Source of the DNA: Pantoea alhagi
GTDB lineage: Bacteria > Pseudomonadota > Gammaproteobacteria > Enterobacterales > Enterobacteriaceae
Assembly: GCF_002101395.1 (NCBI RefSeq)
Contig: NZ_CP019706.1
Location: 3,410,001-3,474,000, forward strand
DNA: 64,000 bases
Direction of reading: 5' to 3'
Positions 15,294-23,987 of this stretch are shown here, piece by piece (position 1 is the stretch's first letter; every line of letters begins with the position of its first letter). The position numbers and the translations under genes are program-made. The notes under the pieces are model-generated. The model saw only the letters and a program-made list of their open reading frames with translations, was not told the origin of the DNA and did no database searches.

Positions 15294-16175
15294 ATGCATA
15301 CCAAACCAGCAATTTTACTGGCAGGCGTTCTGGCGCTCGCTCCTGCAATAGCGCAGGTGGAAACGCAGCACAGCCATTGGGGAACACGCTGGCAGCGGCT
15401 GCCAGCTACGCCCGTTCCGGTGGCTGGCATGCAAACAGGCTATGCCGATGTAAACGGTATCCAGCTTTATTACGCCACAACAGGCAAAGGCGCGCCCGTT
15501 ATCCTGCTGCATGGCGGGCTGGCCAACAGTGATTACTGGGGGCTACAGGTCACGGAGCTGGCGAAGCACCATCAGGTGATCCTGGTCGATAGCCGTGGAC
15601 ATGGCCGCAGTACGCGCAATGCGCGGCCTTACGGTTATGATTTGATGACCGACGATATTATTGCTTTGATGGATCGCCTGCATCTGCCGACAGCCGCTAT
15701 TGTTGGCTGGAGCGACGGAGCAATTATCGGGCTGGATATGGCGATGCGTTATCCGCAGCGGGTAAGCAAAGTGTTTGCTTTTGCGCCAAGCACCACTACG
15801 CAGGGCGTAAAAGCAGGCACCGAAAAAAATCCGCTGTTTGCGGCTTATATTTCCCGTGCGGAAGAGGAGTATAAAAAGCTGTCGGCCACGCCCAATGATT
15901 ATGCGAATTTCAGGCGGCAGATTAGTCAGATGTGGCAGTCGCAGCCTGGGTGGCGCGACGAAGATTTAGGCAAGATTACAGCACCGGTAATGATTGCTGA
16001 TGGCGATCATGATGAGGCGATCGATCGCAATCATCTGGAGCATATTGCCGCAACCATTCCTGACGCTGGCCTGCTGATCCTGCCTACCGTCAGCCATTTT
16101 GCCTTTCTGCAGGCGCCGAAAGAGTTCACCGATGCGGTGCTGCACTTTCTCGATGATAAAACATCCCGCACTTGA
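15294..16175 (+). CDS. Secreted alpha/beta hydrolase
   Basis: 293 residues starting at ATG 15294 (GGGAA eight bases upstream). An N-terminal signal peptide runs to about residue 21 (HTKPAILLAGVLALAPAIAQ). The hydrolase core shows the strand-turn HGGLANSDYW (oxyanion), nucleophile elbow GWSDG (Ser), acid DGDHDE (Asp) and VSHF (His), so the triad is complete. Such periplasmic proteins cleave esters or related bonds; the substrate cannot be predicted. It is the last accessory gene before the conserved pphA region, and the short gene at 16203 converges on it. Confidence 0.8.
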   Translation: MHTKPAILLAGVLALAPAIAQVETQHSHWGTRWQRLPATPVPVAGMQTGYADVNGIQLYYATTGKGAPVILLHGGLANSDYWGLQVTELAKHHQVILVDSRGHGRSTRNARPYGYDLMTDDIIALMDRLHLPTAAIVGWSDGAIIGLDMAMRYPQRVSKVFAFAPSTTTQGVKAGTEKNPLFAAYISRAEEEYKKLSATPNDYANFRRQISQMWQSQPGWRDEDLGKITAPVMIADGDHDEAIDRNHLEHIAATIPDAGLLILPTVSHFAFLQAPKEFTDAVLHFLDDKTSRT

Positions 16176-16202
16176 TCTGTAAACGTGCGGCGACCATCGC
16201 GC

Positions 16203-16310
16203 TTAGCCAACAATGAGTTTATGTGCCAGGCGGGCCATAATCTCCAGTAGCAGCACGCTGCCGCTAAAAAGGCAGATTAGCATCAAAATAAATTTCTTTT
16301 GGTTATTCAT
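16203..16310 (-). CDS. Single-span small membrane protein
   Basis: 35 residues: a basic N-terminus (MNNQKK), one membrane helix (FILMLICLFSGSVLLLEIM) and a basic C-terminal tail (ARLAHKLIVG). ATG at 16310 with a modest GGAAC upstream. The pattern is typical of real enterobacterial small membrane proteins, but its weak ribosome site leaves doubt. It faces away from pphA, with 99 bases between them. No named family recognised. Confidence 0.45.
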   Translation of the reverse strand: MNNQKKFILMLICLFSGSVLLLEIMARLAHKLIVG

Positions 16311-16409
16311 TCTGTTCCGCACCTGTGAATTGACTCCGCTGCTACACTTTAAAGGCAACAGCCTTAACCGCATATCAATATCCCCCTTACAGCTGTAAGG
16401 AAAACCAAC

Positions 16410-17057
16410 ATGTTGTATCAATACCTTAATGGTGCTAACTGGCGGCATATTTATATCGTCGGCGATTTGCATGGCTGCCACGCCTTGCTGGATCGCCAAC
16501 TGCTGGCGGCGCGCTTTGATCCGCAGGAAGATCTGCTGATTTCAGTAGGCGATCTGATCGATCGCGGACCGGATAGTTTGGGCTGCTTGCGCCTGCTGGC
16601 GGAGCCCTGGTTTCGCAGCGTGCGCGGCAATCATGAAGAGATGGCGCTGAACGCGCTGCAGCAGAACGAAACCCTGCTGTGGAAAATGAACGGCGGGGAT
16701 TGGTTCTGGCGGCTGAATGCTGAACAGCGCGATGAGGCGCAGCGCGCGCTAATACAGTGTCAGACGCTGCCTTTGATCCTGCATATTAGTCTGGAAGAGC
16801 GCACAGTGGTTGTGGCACATGCTGACTATCCGGCAGCGCATTATGCTTATGAACAGCCTGTTAATGAATATGACGTGGTCTGGGGACGCGAACGTATCCA
16901 TCGTTTACAGCGCGGTCAGGGAGAAATTATTACCGGAGCGGATGATTTCTATTTTGGTCATACACCGCTGGACCAGCCGCTAAGCGGCTGGAACCAACAC
17001 TTTATTGATACCGGTGCGGTGTTCGGCAATCAGCTTACGCTAATTAAAATTCAATAA
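16410..17057 (+). CDS. pphA: Serine/threonine protein phosphatase PphA (PrpA)
   Basis: 215 residues of the PPP metallophosphatase family. The metal and phosphate ligands are visible in order: GDLHG (about 18-22), GDLIDRGP (47-54), RGNHE (70-74) and later the H in VVVAHADYP, with a C-terminal FGHTP. E. coli PphA (218) dephosphorylates Ser/Thr and signals misfolded protein stress through CpxAR and DegP; the present protein should do the same. RBS AAGGA precedes the ATG. In E. coli the gene sits beside sdsR; here about 15.6 kb of accessory DNA separates them. It converges on rsmF. Confidence 0.92.
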   Translation: MLYQYLNGANWRHIYIVGDLHGCHALLDRQLLAARFDPQEDLLISVGDLIDRGPDSLGCLRLLAEPWFRSVRGNHEEMALNALQQNETLLWKMNGGDWFWRLNAEQRDEAQRALIQCQTLPLILHISLEERTVVVAHADYPAAHYAYEQPVNEYDVVWGRERIHRLQRGQGEIITGADDFYFGHTPLDQPLSGWNQHFIDTGAVFGNQLTLIKIQ

Positions 17058-17075
17058 GCTGATGCCAGCGTCCCG

Positions 17076-18515
17076 TTAGCGCCGAAACAGTTTACCGTCG
17101 CGCACCAGCTCACGTGGATAGCTGTTTTTCAAACGCTGTCCCACCTTTTTCGCCAGGCCAAGCGGCTGTTGCTGCCAGGTCACCAGCACTTCATCGCGTG
17201 GCAGCGGTGCCTGTGGCCAGATATCACGCCCGCGATACCACTCTTCCGCTTCATCTTCGCTTAGCTCAACACTATTAGTGGCATCGGGACGGGCAAGGGC
17301 GATCACCGCTTCATGCTGCCAGCGATAGCCTTTGTTGAAGGTTTCCGCCAGTTTCAGCCCAATGCGTGAAAAACGCACCCGACCAAAAAGCGACTCTGCT
17401 GTGCCGGGAAACAGCCAGATCTCTTTATCGCGCTGCCATAGCGAGTGCGAAGAGGGGCAGTGCAGGCCAGATTTTGCAGCAGCCTGAATCACCGTCTGCG
17501 CATCCTTACGTGACAGCGGGCTGAAAGGAAACTTGCCAACCTTGTAACCTGGCACAGGCGGCGGTTCCACGCCGTGCGTTTTGCGCAGTCGCGCCACAAA
17601 GAAGCCTTCACTATCGAAAAGCTGCGGGAAAACGTGCAGAAAACCTTCCGGCGTAACGGCTTTATCCGCGCCGGGAAATAGATCGTTTAGTGCATCGATC
17701 TCTACGGCATCAGGATATCGCTGGCAAAGCCATGACACGACCTGCTGATTTTCCAGCCTGTTCAGGGTACAGGTGGAATAAATCAGCGTGCCGCCGGGCC
17801 TGAGCGCATGAAAAGCGCTGTCGATCAGATCGCGCTGGGTGGCGGCGATAGCGTGAGTGCTTTCCAGCGTCCAGTTGCGCAGGGCGTCGGGGTCTTTACG
17901 AATCACACCTTCGCCGGAGCAGGGCGCATCAAGCAGAATGGCATCAAACGTTTCCGGCAGCGCCGGGCCAAAGACGCGCCCGTCAAAATGGGTGATTGCC
18001 GTATTGCTGATACCGCAGCGGCTGATATTTGCGTGCAACACTTTTACCCGGCTGGCCGCATATTCATTTGCGACAATGACGCCATGGTTATTCATCAGTG
18101 CCGCCATCTGGGTCGTTTTCGAGCCGGGCGCAGCCGCCACATCCATCACACGCTCAGGTTGTGGCTGTACAGCGAACAGCGCGCTAACCGGCAACATTGA
18201 GCTGGCCTCCTGGATATAAAAGAGCCCGCTGAGATGTTCGGCGACGCTGCCCAGCGGCAAGGCCTCATCTTCTTCACTGCGCGTTATCCAGAAACCTTCA
18301 GCACACCAGGGGATTGGCGTGAGCTGCCAGCCATAGTCAGCCGTCTGGCTTAAAAAATCCGCCACGCTGATTTTCAGCGTATTCACGCGCAGACTACGGC
18401 GCAGCGGCTGCTGGCTGATAGCCAGAAAGTCCTGCAGGCTGGCTTCATCGGGCAGCGTTTGCCGCATCAGATCAAGAAAGGCCTCAGGGAAAGGGGCTCG
18501 GGATTGTTGGGGCAC
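17076..18515 (-). CDS. rsmF: 16S rRNA (cytosine-1407 C5)-methyltransferase RsmF
   Basis: 479 residues, the E. coli length, if the GTG at 18515 (VPQQSRAPFPEAFL...) is used; the longer frame would run into the letB end. SAM-binding motif DVAAAPGSKT (about 120-130), catalytic and proton-transfer cysteines in DAPCSGEG and STCTLN, the hallmarks of the RsmF/NSUN m5C family, and a C-terminal PUA-like part ending KNSYPRELVRDGKLFRR. It methylates C1407 in the 30S subunit. It follows letA-letB on the same strand with a 104-base gap, as in E. coli (yebS-yebT-yebU). Confidence 0.94.
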   Translation of the reverse strand: MPQQSRAPFPEAFLDLMRQTLPDEASLQDFLAISQQPLRRSLRVNTLKISVADFLSQTADYGWQLTPIPWCAEGFWITRSEEDEALPLGSVAEHLSGLFYIQEASSMLPVSALFAVQPQPERVMDVAAAPGSKTTQMAALMNNHGVIVANEYAASRVKVLHANISRCGISNTAITHFDGRVFGPALPETFDAILLDAPCSGEGVIRKDPDALRNWTLESTHAIAATQRDLIDSAFHALRPGGTLIYSTCTLNRLENQQVVSWLCQRYPDAVEIDALNDLFPGADKAVTPEGFLHVFPQLFDSEGFFVARLRKTHGVEPPPVPGYKVGKFPFSPLSRKDAQTVIQAAAKSGLHCPSSHSLWQRDKEIWLFPGTAESLFGRVRFSRIGLKLAETFNKGYRWQHEAVIALARPDATNSVELSEDEAEEWYRGRDIWPQAPLPRDEVLVTWQQQPLGLAKKVGQRLKNSYPRELVRDGKLFRR

Positions 18516-18619
18516 GACAGAGTTCCGGTAGTTGCAAAAAATCAGGCGGGAAGTGTACCACAGCCAGGACAAAAGCTGATGAAGAGGGAAGCCTGACAGC
18601 CAGGCTCCCCCGCAGGCGA

Positions 18620-21250
18620 TCAGGAGGAGGGGATTGCCGTCCCCCATTTACGCCACTCTTTTGGCTCGCCATCCTGCAGCAGGAAATGTTTGCCGGAAGA
18701 GGCCCGTGGCGCCAGCGGCACCGTTGGCGGCGTGGCAAATTGAATGCCGCCGCGAATAAACTGCTGGAAGGTGCCGGTTTTCACTACGCCGCCAATCAGG
18801 CCAAACTCCAGGTTATAGCCAGAGGCCAGCCAGAACACTGAGTTGTTGCGCACCAGATGCTGATACTTCTTGCTGATGCGCAACTGAACCTGCACACGAT
18901 CCGCCATGCTGCCGAGCGAGGTGCCGGTTACCGTACCAACCTCAACGCCCCGGAACAGTACCGGCGTGCCGATGCCCAGCGATCCCGCTTCCGGCGCATC
19001 AACCACAATACTCAGCCCGTCCAGATAACGTGAGTCAGTAATGGTGGTTTCCTGCAGCTCAAAACGGCGCGTCAGACTGCCTTTACCCGGATCAACGTTG
19101 ATATAAGGCTGCAACAGCGTTTCCAGGTGATTGACCCCGGTAGCGGATATTTCCGGCGACACCACCGAGAAACGGCTGCCGTTGCGGGCGAAGCTTTGCA
19201 CATATTCCGGATACAGCACCGCTTTGGCGATCACCTGATTATGATCCTGGCTGAGTGCCAGCGACTCCACCTGACCAATATCAATACCCAGGTAGCGAAT
19301 CGGCATGTTGGCAGAGAGCTTGCTGCCATCATAGGTGTGCAGCAGAATCTGGCTGCCGACGGCGCGAGCGGCAGTTTCGGAGCTGTAGAGCACGCGCGTT
19401 TCATTTTTGCTGCTGCTGGCTCCTTCAAGGTTATCAAAGCTGATGGCACCGCGCAGCGCCCGGTTCAGCGGTGAGGCCTGAACCGTTAGTCCGCTGCCGT
19501 TCAGCTGCACTTTGGCCCCGCCTTCCGCCCAGAACACACTATCGGGGGTCAGCAGCTTGCGATATTCCGGCTTAATATGCACCGCCACCACAAACTCGTT
19601 GGCCTTCGGCGTCACATCAACAATTTCACCTACCTGGAACTTGCGATAGAGCACCACGGAACCGGGCTGAATATCCGGCAGGCTGTTAGCCGTCAGCGTC
19701 AGGGTGGTCGGCGGACGTTCGCCGGTAATGCCTTCCTCCGCTTTCTCCGCATTGGCGTAGAGCGGATACCGATCGCGCGGCGCGCCTTTGCTGCCGGGCT
19801 CCAGGCGAATACCGCCATCTACCCATTCGCTGGCGCTGGCACCCAACACTTTCATGCCATCAAGACCAAATTTAACGTCCAGTCGGCTGTTGATAATAAA
19901 TTTGCTGTCGGCATGTACCAGCTGACGATGTTCCGGGGCAATTGCCGCTTCGAAATCCACCCCTTTTTCGGTGAGGTGGCGACGGATCACCTGACCAATC
20001 TGAATGCCGCGCAGCACAACCGGCTGGCCCGCATCAATGCCGTAGCTTTCCGGCGCGCTCAGGCGTACGGTCAGCACATCAGGCTGCTGTAGCAGCGCCT
20101 CGTTGCTTTGGCGGACCTGAAAACGATTTTGCGGGTCGCCCTCGCCAGGAATCAGCTCCAGCGTGGTGCCGGTGAGCAGCGCACTCAGGTTGGGATTATT
20201 CAGGGTAACTTTCGGACTACGCATTTCGATACGCGTACCGCTGCGCATCAGACCCACCACGGAAGGATCCAGTGTCAACTCGCCGATCACGTTGCCGCCA
20301 GGCTGTAGCGTTATTTTGGTCAGGGTACCCACTTCCAGTCCCTGATAAATGAGCGGCGTGCTGCCTTCCTGCAAACCTTTGCCATTGGGCAGATCGAGCG
20401 TGACGATGACGCCACGCTGGCTATGTGCCAGATCGGGATAAAGCTGATAGCTGCTTTCGCTGGCGGCCTGCTGCGAGGCGGGCGGAGAGTCAAAGGCAAT
20501 AGCGCCGTTCACCAGCGCCGCAAGGCTTTCCAGCTCTACTTTCGCCCCGCTAAGATTCACATCCGCCTTAACGCCGGAAACGTTCCAGAAGCGACTATCC
20601 TTTTTCACCAGGTTAGTGAAGCGGCGCTCAATCAGCGCATCAATCGTTACGCCGTTATTATCGGGATTAATCGTGTAGTCATAGACGCGGCCGACCGGGA
20701 TTTTGCGGTAGTAGACGGGCGAGCCGGTATTCAGCGAACCCAAATCCGGCGCGTTTAAATGCACCATCATCTCGCCGGTGTTAACACGGTATCTGGGCTG
20801 CGTATCCAGCGCGACGAAGTTTTCCCGGCGCGGCCCGCTCTTGCCGGGCATCATACCGATGTAGTTACCGCCGACTAACGCATCCAGCCCGGAAACGCCC
20901 GCCAGCGAGGCTTTGGGCGTCACCAGCCAGAATTGCGCATCTTCACGCAACGCGTCGCGCATATCGCTTTTAATACTGACGCGTACCTTGATTTTACGCA
21001 GATCGTCGCTGAGGCTGATGCCCTGCACGGTGCCAACCTCAACGCCCTGATAGCGTACCGGCGTGCGACCCGGCACGATACCGTCCGCCTGGGCAAAGTC
21101 GATGGTTACCGTGGTGCCGCGCTCCTGATAGTTGGTCCACAGCAGCCAACCGGCAATCATCAGAGCGATAAAAGGCAGCAGCCAGAACGGCGAAATTTTA
21201 CGCTTGTTGGTTATCCGCGCTCTAGTCGGTGTAGTCGGCGTTTGTTGCAT
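18620..21250 (-). CDS. letB: Lipid-transport MCE protein LetB (YebT)
   Basis: 876 residues (E. coli 877). ATG at 21250 (MQQTPTTPTRARI...) with GGGA upstream, overlapping the letA stop by 29 bases. One N-terminal membrane helix (FWLLPFIALMIAGWLLW, about 24-40) is followed by seven tandem MCE domains; the repeated strand motif G-x-P-V-R/L-Y-x-G-x-x-V/I-G-V appears from residue 62 onward (TPVRYQGVEVGTV first, TPVLFRGVEVGTVTG last). Seven stacked hexameric rings form a hydrophobic tunnel bridging inner and outer membrane for phospholipid movement (known for E. coli LetB). Partner LetA is upstream. Confidence 0.95.
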   Translation of the reverse strand: MQQTPTTPTRARITNKRKISPFWLLPFIALMIAGWLLWTNYQERGTTVTIDFAQADGIVPGRTPVRYQGVEVGTVQGISLSDDLRKIKVRVSIKSDMRDALREDAQFWLVTPKASLAGVSGLDALVGGNYIGMMPGKSGPRRENFVALDTQPRYRVNTGEMMVHLNAPDLGSLNTGSPVYYRKIPVGRVYDYTINPDNNGVTIDALIERRFTNLVKKDSRFWNVSGVKADVNLSGAKVELESLAALVNGAIAFDSPPASQQAASESSYQLYPDLAHSQRGVIVTLDLPNGKGLQEGSTPLIYQGLEVGTLTKITLQPGGNVIGELTLDPSVVGLMRSGTRIEMRSPKVTLNNPNLSALLTGTTLELIPGEGDPQNRFQVRQSNEALLQQPDVLTVRLSAPESYGIDAGQPVVLRGIQIGQVIRRHLTEKGVDFEAAIAPEHRQLVHADSKFIINSRLDVKFGLDGMKVLGASASEWVDGGIRLEPGSKGAPRDRYPLYANAEKAEEGITGERPPTTLTLTANSLPDIQPGSVVLYRKFQVGEIVDVTPKANEFVVAVHIKPEYRKLLTPDSVFWAEGGAKVQLNGSGLTVQASPLNRALRGAISFDNLEGASSSKNETRVLYSSETAARAVGSQILLHTYDGSKLSANMPIRYLGIDIGQVESLALSQDHNQVIAKAVLYPEYVQSFARNGSRFSVVSPEISATGVNHLETLLQPYINVDPGKGSLTRRFELQETTITDSRYLDGLSIVVDAPEAGSLGIGTPVLFRGVEVGTVTGTSLGSMADRVQVQLRISKKYQHLVRNNSVFWLASGYNLEFGLIGGVVKTGTFQQFIRGGIQFATPPTVPLAPRASSGKHFLLQDGEPKEWRKWGTAIPSS

Positions 21251-22463
21251 GAGCATCCCAAATAAGACGGCTATCCAGCCACTGTACGGCAAGGATAGTT
21301 AAAATTACTGCGGCGCCAAAATAGAAGGCGGCCGGTCCCATAGTAAAAGCCAGCAGCTGGTCACGATTCACCAGCGACATGGTTAACGAAATCACAAACA
21401 GATCCAGCATTGACCAGCGGCCCACCCAGGTCACCAGTCGCAGCAGTCGGATACGGGTTTTTAGCCCTTGCTGACAGCGAAAATGAATACTGAGCAACAG
21501 CACCAGCAGCACCAGCACCTTGGTAAAAGGCACCAGAATACTGGCGATAAACACAATCGCTGCCACCGGGATATTGCCGGAGGCCAGCGACAGAATGCCG
21601 GAAAAAATGGTGTCTTCCTGACGCGCGCCGTTGAGATAAATGATAGAAATTGGCAGCAGGTTAGCCGGTATCAGAAAAACGATGGCTGCTATGAGCGCCG
21701 CCCACGATTTTTGCAGGCTCAGGGGGCGACGATGAGCAAGACGCGTATGGCAGCGCGGACAGCGTCCACGATCATCCGGCAAGCCGGTATGATGACAGTT
21801 CAGGCAGACCTGTAGCTTCTCCTGCGCAACCTCCGCCTGCGGCTGCGGATAGAAGCGATGCCACAGCTGCTCCATATTCAAATGGATCATGGTTAACAGG
21901 CTAAGGATCATCAGTGCGATAAACGCCACCAGCCCATAGCCAATGTCAATATCGGCATAATCCTTTACCTTGATAGAGGCGACCGCAACGCCCATCAGGT
22001 AAATATCCAGCATGACCCACTCTTTCAGGCGCTCAAGCATCAGCAGTACCGGGCGCAAATTCATGCCCAGCCGGTTGCCGAAAAACAGAAAGCCGATAGC
22101 GCCGACCAGCGTAACCGGCGCGCCAATGGTGCAAAAAGTGACCATCGCAGCGGTCAGCACGTCGCCCTGCATGGTCATCTGCATAATGCCCGTCAGAACG
22201 TTGGCGCGAATTGGCGTGCCCAACAGGCGGATCTGGATAAGCGGCTCGATAAAAGCAAAAGGCATTAACAGCAGCATGGTCACCGCCATGGCCATTAATC
22301 GGGTCATTGACCAGTCCCGGCCGGTCATGATTTTAGCGTTGCAGCGCGGACAATGAGCAGACTGGCACGATTTAACATCCGGTAAGGAAAAAAGGGTATC
22401 GCATTGCGGACAACGCTGATAACGTTCATGGGGCAGAACGTGACTGATAGTGTGTATTTTCAT
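21222..22463 (-). CDS. letA: Lipid-transport membrane protein LetA (YebS, PqiA family)
   Basis: 413 residues (E. coli 427; slightly shorter N-terminus). It has two zinc-ribbon-like cysteine sets (RCPQCDTLF / HCPRCNAK near 17-42, and VCLNCHHTG / RCPRCHTRL near 220-245), each followed by a four-helix PqiA membrane block. LetA energises or gates lipid delivery to the LetB tunnel. It is the first gene of letA-letB-rsmF. It is divergent from msrC, with 218 bases holding both promoters. Confidence 0.93.
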   Translation of the reverse strand: MKIHTISHVLPHERYQRCPQCDTLFSLPDVKSCQSAHCPRCNAKIMTGRDWSMTRLMAMAVTMLLLMPFAFIEPLIQIRLLGTPIRANVLTGIMQMTMQGDVLTAAMVTFCTIGAPVTLVGAIGFLFFGNRLGMNLRPVLLMLERLKEWVMLDIYLMGVAVASIKVKDYADIDIGYGLVAFIALMILSLLTMIHLNMEQLWHRFYPQPQAEVAQEKLQVCLNCHHTGLPDDRGRCPRCHTRLAHRRPLSLQKSWAALIAAIVFLIPANLLPISIIYLNGARQEDTIFSGILSLASGNIPVAAIVFIASILVPFTKVLVLLVLLLSIHFRCQQGLKTRIRLLRLVTWVGRWSMLDLFVISLTMSLVNRDQLLAFTMGPAAFYFGAAVILTILAVQWLDSRLIWDAHATNADYTD

Positions 22464-22633
22464 ATAGTGAAGCAGTGACCCTCATCGTGCAGATAAGCAC
22501 GGTCCTTGAATGATGCAAAACGGACGCTGAGGGGCATAGCCCGTTTTGATAATCCGATCCGCAAGATACTAAGGTTATATTAACTGCCGGAATCCTTCAC
22601 CTTGTGGCAATGGATATTTAGTGCTTATTTTAC

Positions 22634-22658
22634 CGGACGGCTCAATTGTAGCCGTCCG
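22634..22658 (+). terminator. Hairpin in the msrC leader
   Basis: A perfect 9-bp stem CGGACGGCT/AGCCGTCCG with loop CAATTGT, then CTTGCTTTT. It ends 24 bases before the msrC ATG. It looks like a weak terminator or attenuator in the 5' leader, since the upstream gene points the other way. Confidence 0.45.
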
Positions 22659-22681
22659 CTTGCTTTTAAGATGGTCAGGAA

Positions 22682-23182
22682 ATGAACAAACAAGAATTTT
22701 ATCACGATCTTAACCGCGATCTGCGTGCGCTTATCGCCGGTGAAACCAGTTTTCTCGCCGCGTTAAGCAACAGCAGCGCGCTACTGTTTGAGCGTCTGGA
22801 AGAGGTTAACTGGGCAGGCTTTTATCTGTTAACTGAAGAGAAGACGCTGGTGCTGGGGCCGTTCCAGGGCAAAATCGCCTGCGTACGTATTCCGGTTGGC
22901 CGTGGCGTGTGTGGCACGGCAGTTGCAGAGAAAAACGTGCAGCGTGTTGATGACGTGCATGCATTTCCGGGTCATATCGCCTGTGATGCCGCCAGTAACG
23001 CTGAAATCGTGCTGCCGCTGATCGTCGATGGCGAGGTGATCGGGGTACTGGATATCGACAGTACGCGCTTTAATCGCTTCGACAGTGAAGATGAAACTGG
23101 CCTGCAAACCTTTACCAGTGAGCTTTGCAACGTGTTAGCCCAAAGCGATGTTAAAAAATATATTCATCTGAATCGTGGCTAA
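22682..23182 (+). CDS. msrC: Free methionine-(R)-sulfoxide reductase MsrC (YebR)
   Basis: 166 residues, a single GAF-type domain. The three conserved cysteines are Cys67 (KIACVRI), Cys77 (GRGVCGTA) and Cys101 (HIACDAAS), with the same 10- and 24-residue spacing as E. coli Cys84/94/118. It reduces free methionine-R-sulfoxide using thioredoxin and so helps repair oxidative damage. The gene is followed after 96 bases by proQ. The ATG is preceded by CAGGAA. Confidence 0.93.
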   Translation: MNKQEFYHDLNRDLRALIAGETSFLAALSNSSALLFERLEEVNWAGFYLLTEEKTLVLGPFQGKIACVRIPVGRGVCGTAVAEKNVQRVDDVHAFPGHIACDAASNAEIVLPLIVDGEVIGVLDIDSTRFNRFDSEDETGLQTFTSELCNVLAQSDVKKYIHLNRG

Positions 23183-23278
23183 AGCGCTGGATTTCGTGGC
23201 AATTGCTGATGGGGTCATTATAATGTCGCCTGTTCATGCCCGCGCTGGTTGGCAAACCCGTTGTAATCAGGAAATTTC

Positions 23279-23968
23279 ATGGAAAATCAACCTAAGTTGA
23301 ATAGCAGTAAAGAAGTCATCGCCTGGCTTGCGGAGCGTTTCCCGCACTGCTTTAGTGCCGAAGGTGAAGCGCGTCCGCTTAAAATCGGTATCTTTCAAGA
23401 CCTCGTCGAACGTGTTCAGGGTGAAATGAACCTGAGCAAAACGCAGCTACGTTCCGCTCTGCGTCTTTATACCTCCAGCTGGCGCTATCTGTACGGCGTT
23501 AAAGCGGGCGCAACCCGTGTTGATCTGGATGGCAATGCCTGCGGTGAGCTGGAAGAGCAGCATGTTGAACATGCGCGTAAGCAGCTTGAAGAGGCTAAAG
23601 CCCGTATTCAACAGCAGCGTCAGCAGCAGCAGGCGAAAAAGCGTGAAGCGGGTGCCGGTGAAGACGCGCCAGCGCGTCGTCCGCGTAAAGCCGCCAGCCG
23701 TAAACCTGCCGAAGGTGGTCAGCCTGCGCGCAAAGCCCGCACCAATGAGGCGCGCCCGGCTCAGGATCGTGCGCCTGCCGCACCGCGTCAGCCGCGTCCG
23801 CAGCCCGTTACCGACACTTCAGCGCTGCAGCCCGGTCAAAATATTAAAGTTAAAGCTGGCAAAAGCGCAATGGACGCCACCGTTCTTGAGATCTCCAAGG
23901 ATGGCGTCCGGGTACAGCTGGCATCCGGCCTGGCAATGATCGTACGCGCAGAACATTTACAGTTCTGA
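23279..23968 (+). CDS. proQ: RNA chaperone ProQ
   Basis: 229 residues (E. coli 232). An N-terminal FinO-fold RNA-binding domain (about 5-120; LAERFPHCFSAEG, then DLVERVQGEMNLSKTQLRSA, TSSWRYLYGVKAGATRVDLD) is joined by a long Lys/Arg/Ala/Gln-rich linker (130-175) to a C-terminal Tudor-like domain (PGQNIKVKAGKSAMDATVLE...). ProQ binds 3' ends of mRNAs and sRNAs and is needed for normal ProP osmolyte transport in E. coli. prc follows after 19 bases, so they are co-transcribed. Confidence 0.95.
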   Translation: MENQPKLNSSKEVIAWLAERFPHCFSAEGEARPLKIGIFQDLVERVQGEMNLSKTQLRSALRLYTSSWRYLYGVKAGATRVDLDGNACGELEEQHVEHARKQLEEAKARIQQQRQQQQAKKREAGAGEDAPARRPRKAASRKPAEGGQPARKARTNEARPAQDRAPAAPRQPRPQPVTDTSALQPGQNIKVKAGKSAMDATVLEISKDGVRVQLASGLAMIVRAEHLQF

Positions 23969-23987
23969 AACGGAGGCCACCCTGGGC

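Noticed and set aside
19577..20092. 171-residue plus-strand reading frame inside letB
   Set aside because: A shadow of the strongly coding letB strand; no ribosome site or family.
23517..23939. 140-residue second-frame reading inside proQ
   Set aside because: Arises from the Lys/Arg/Ala/Gln-rich linker repeats of proQ in another frame.
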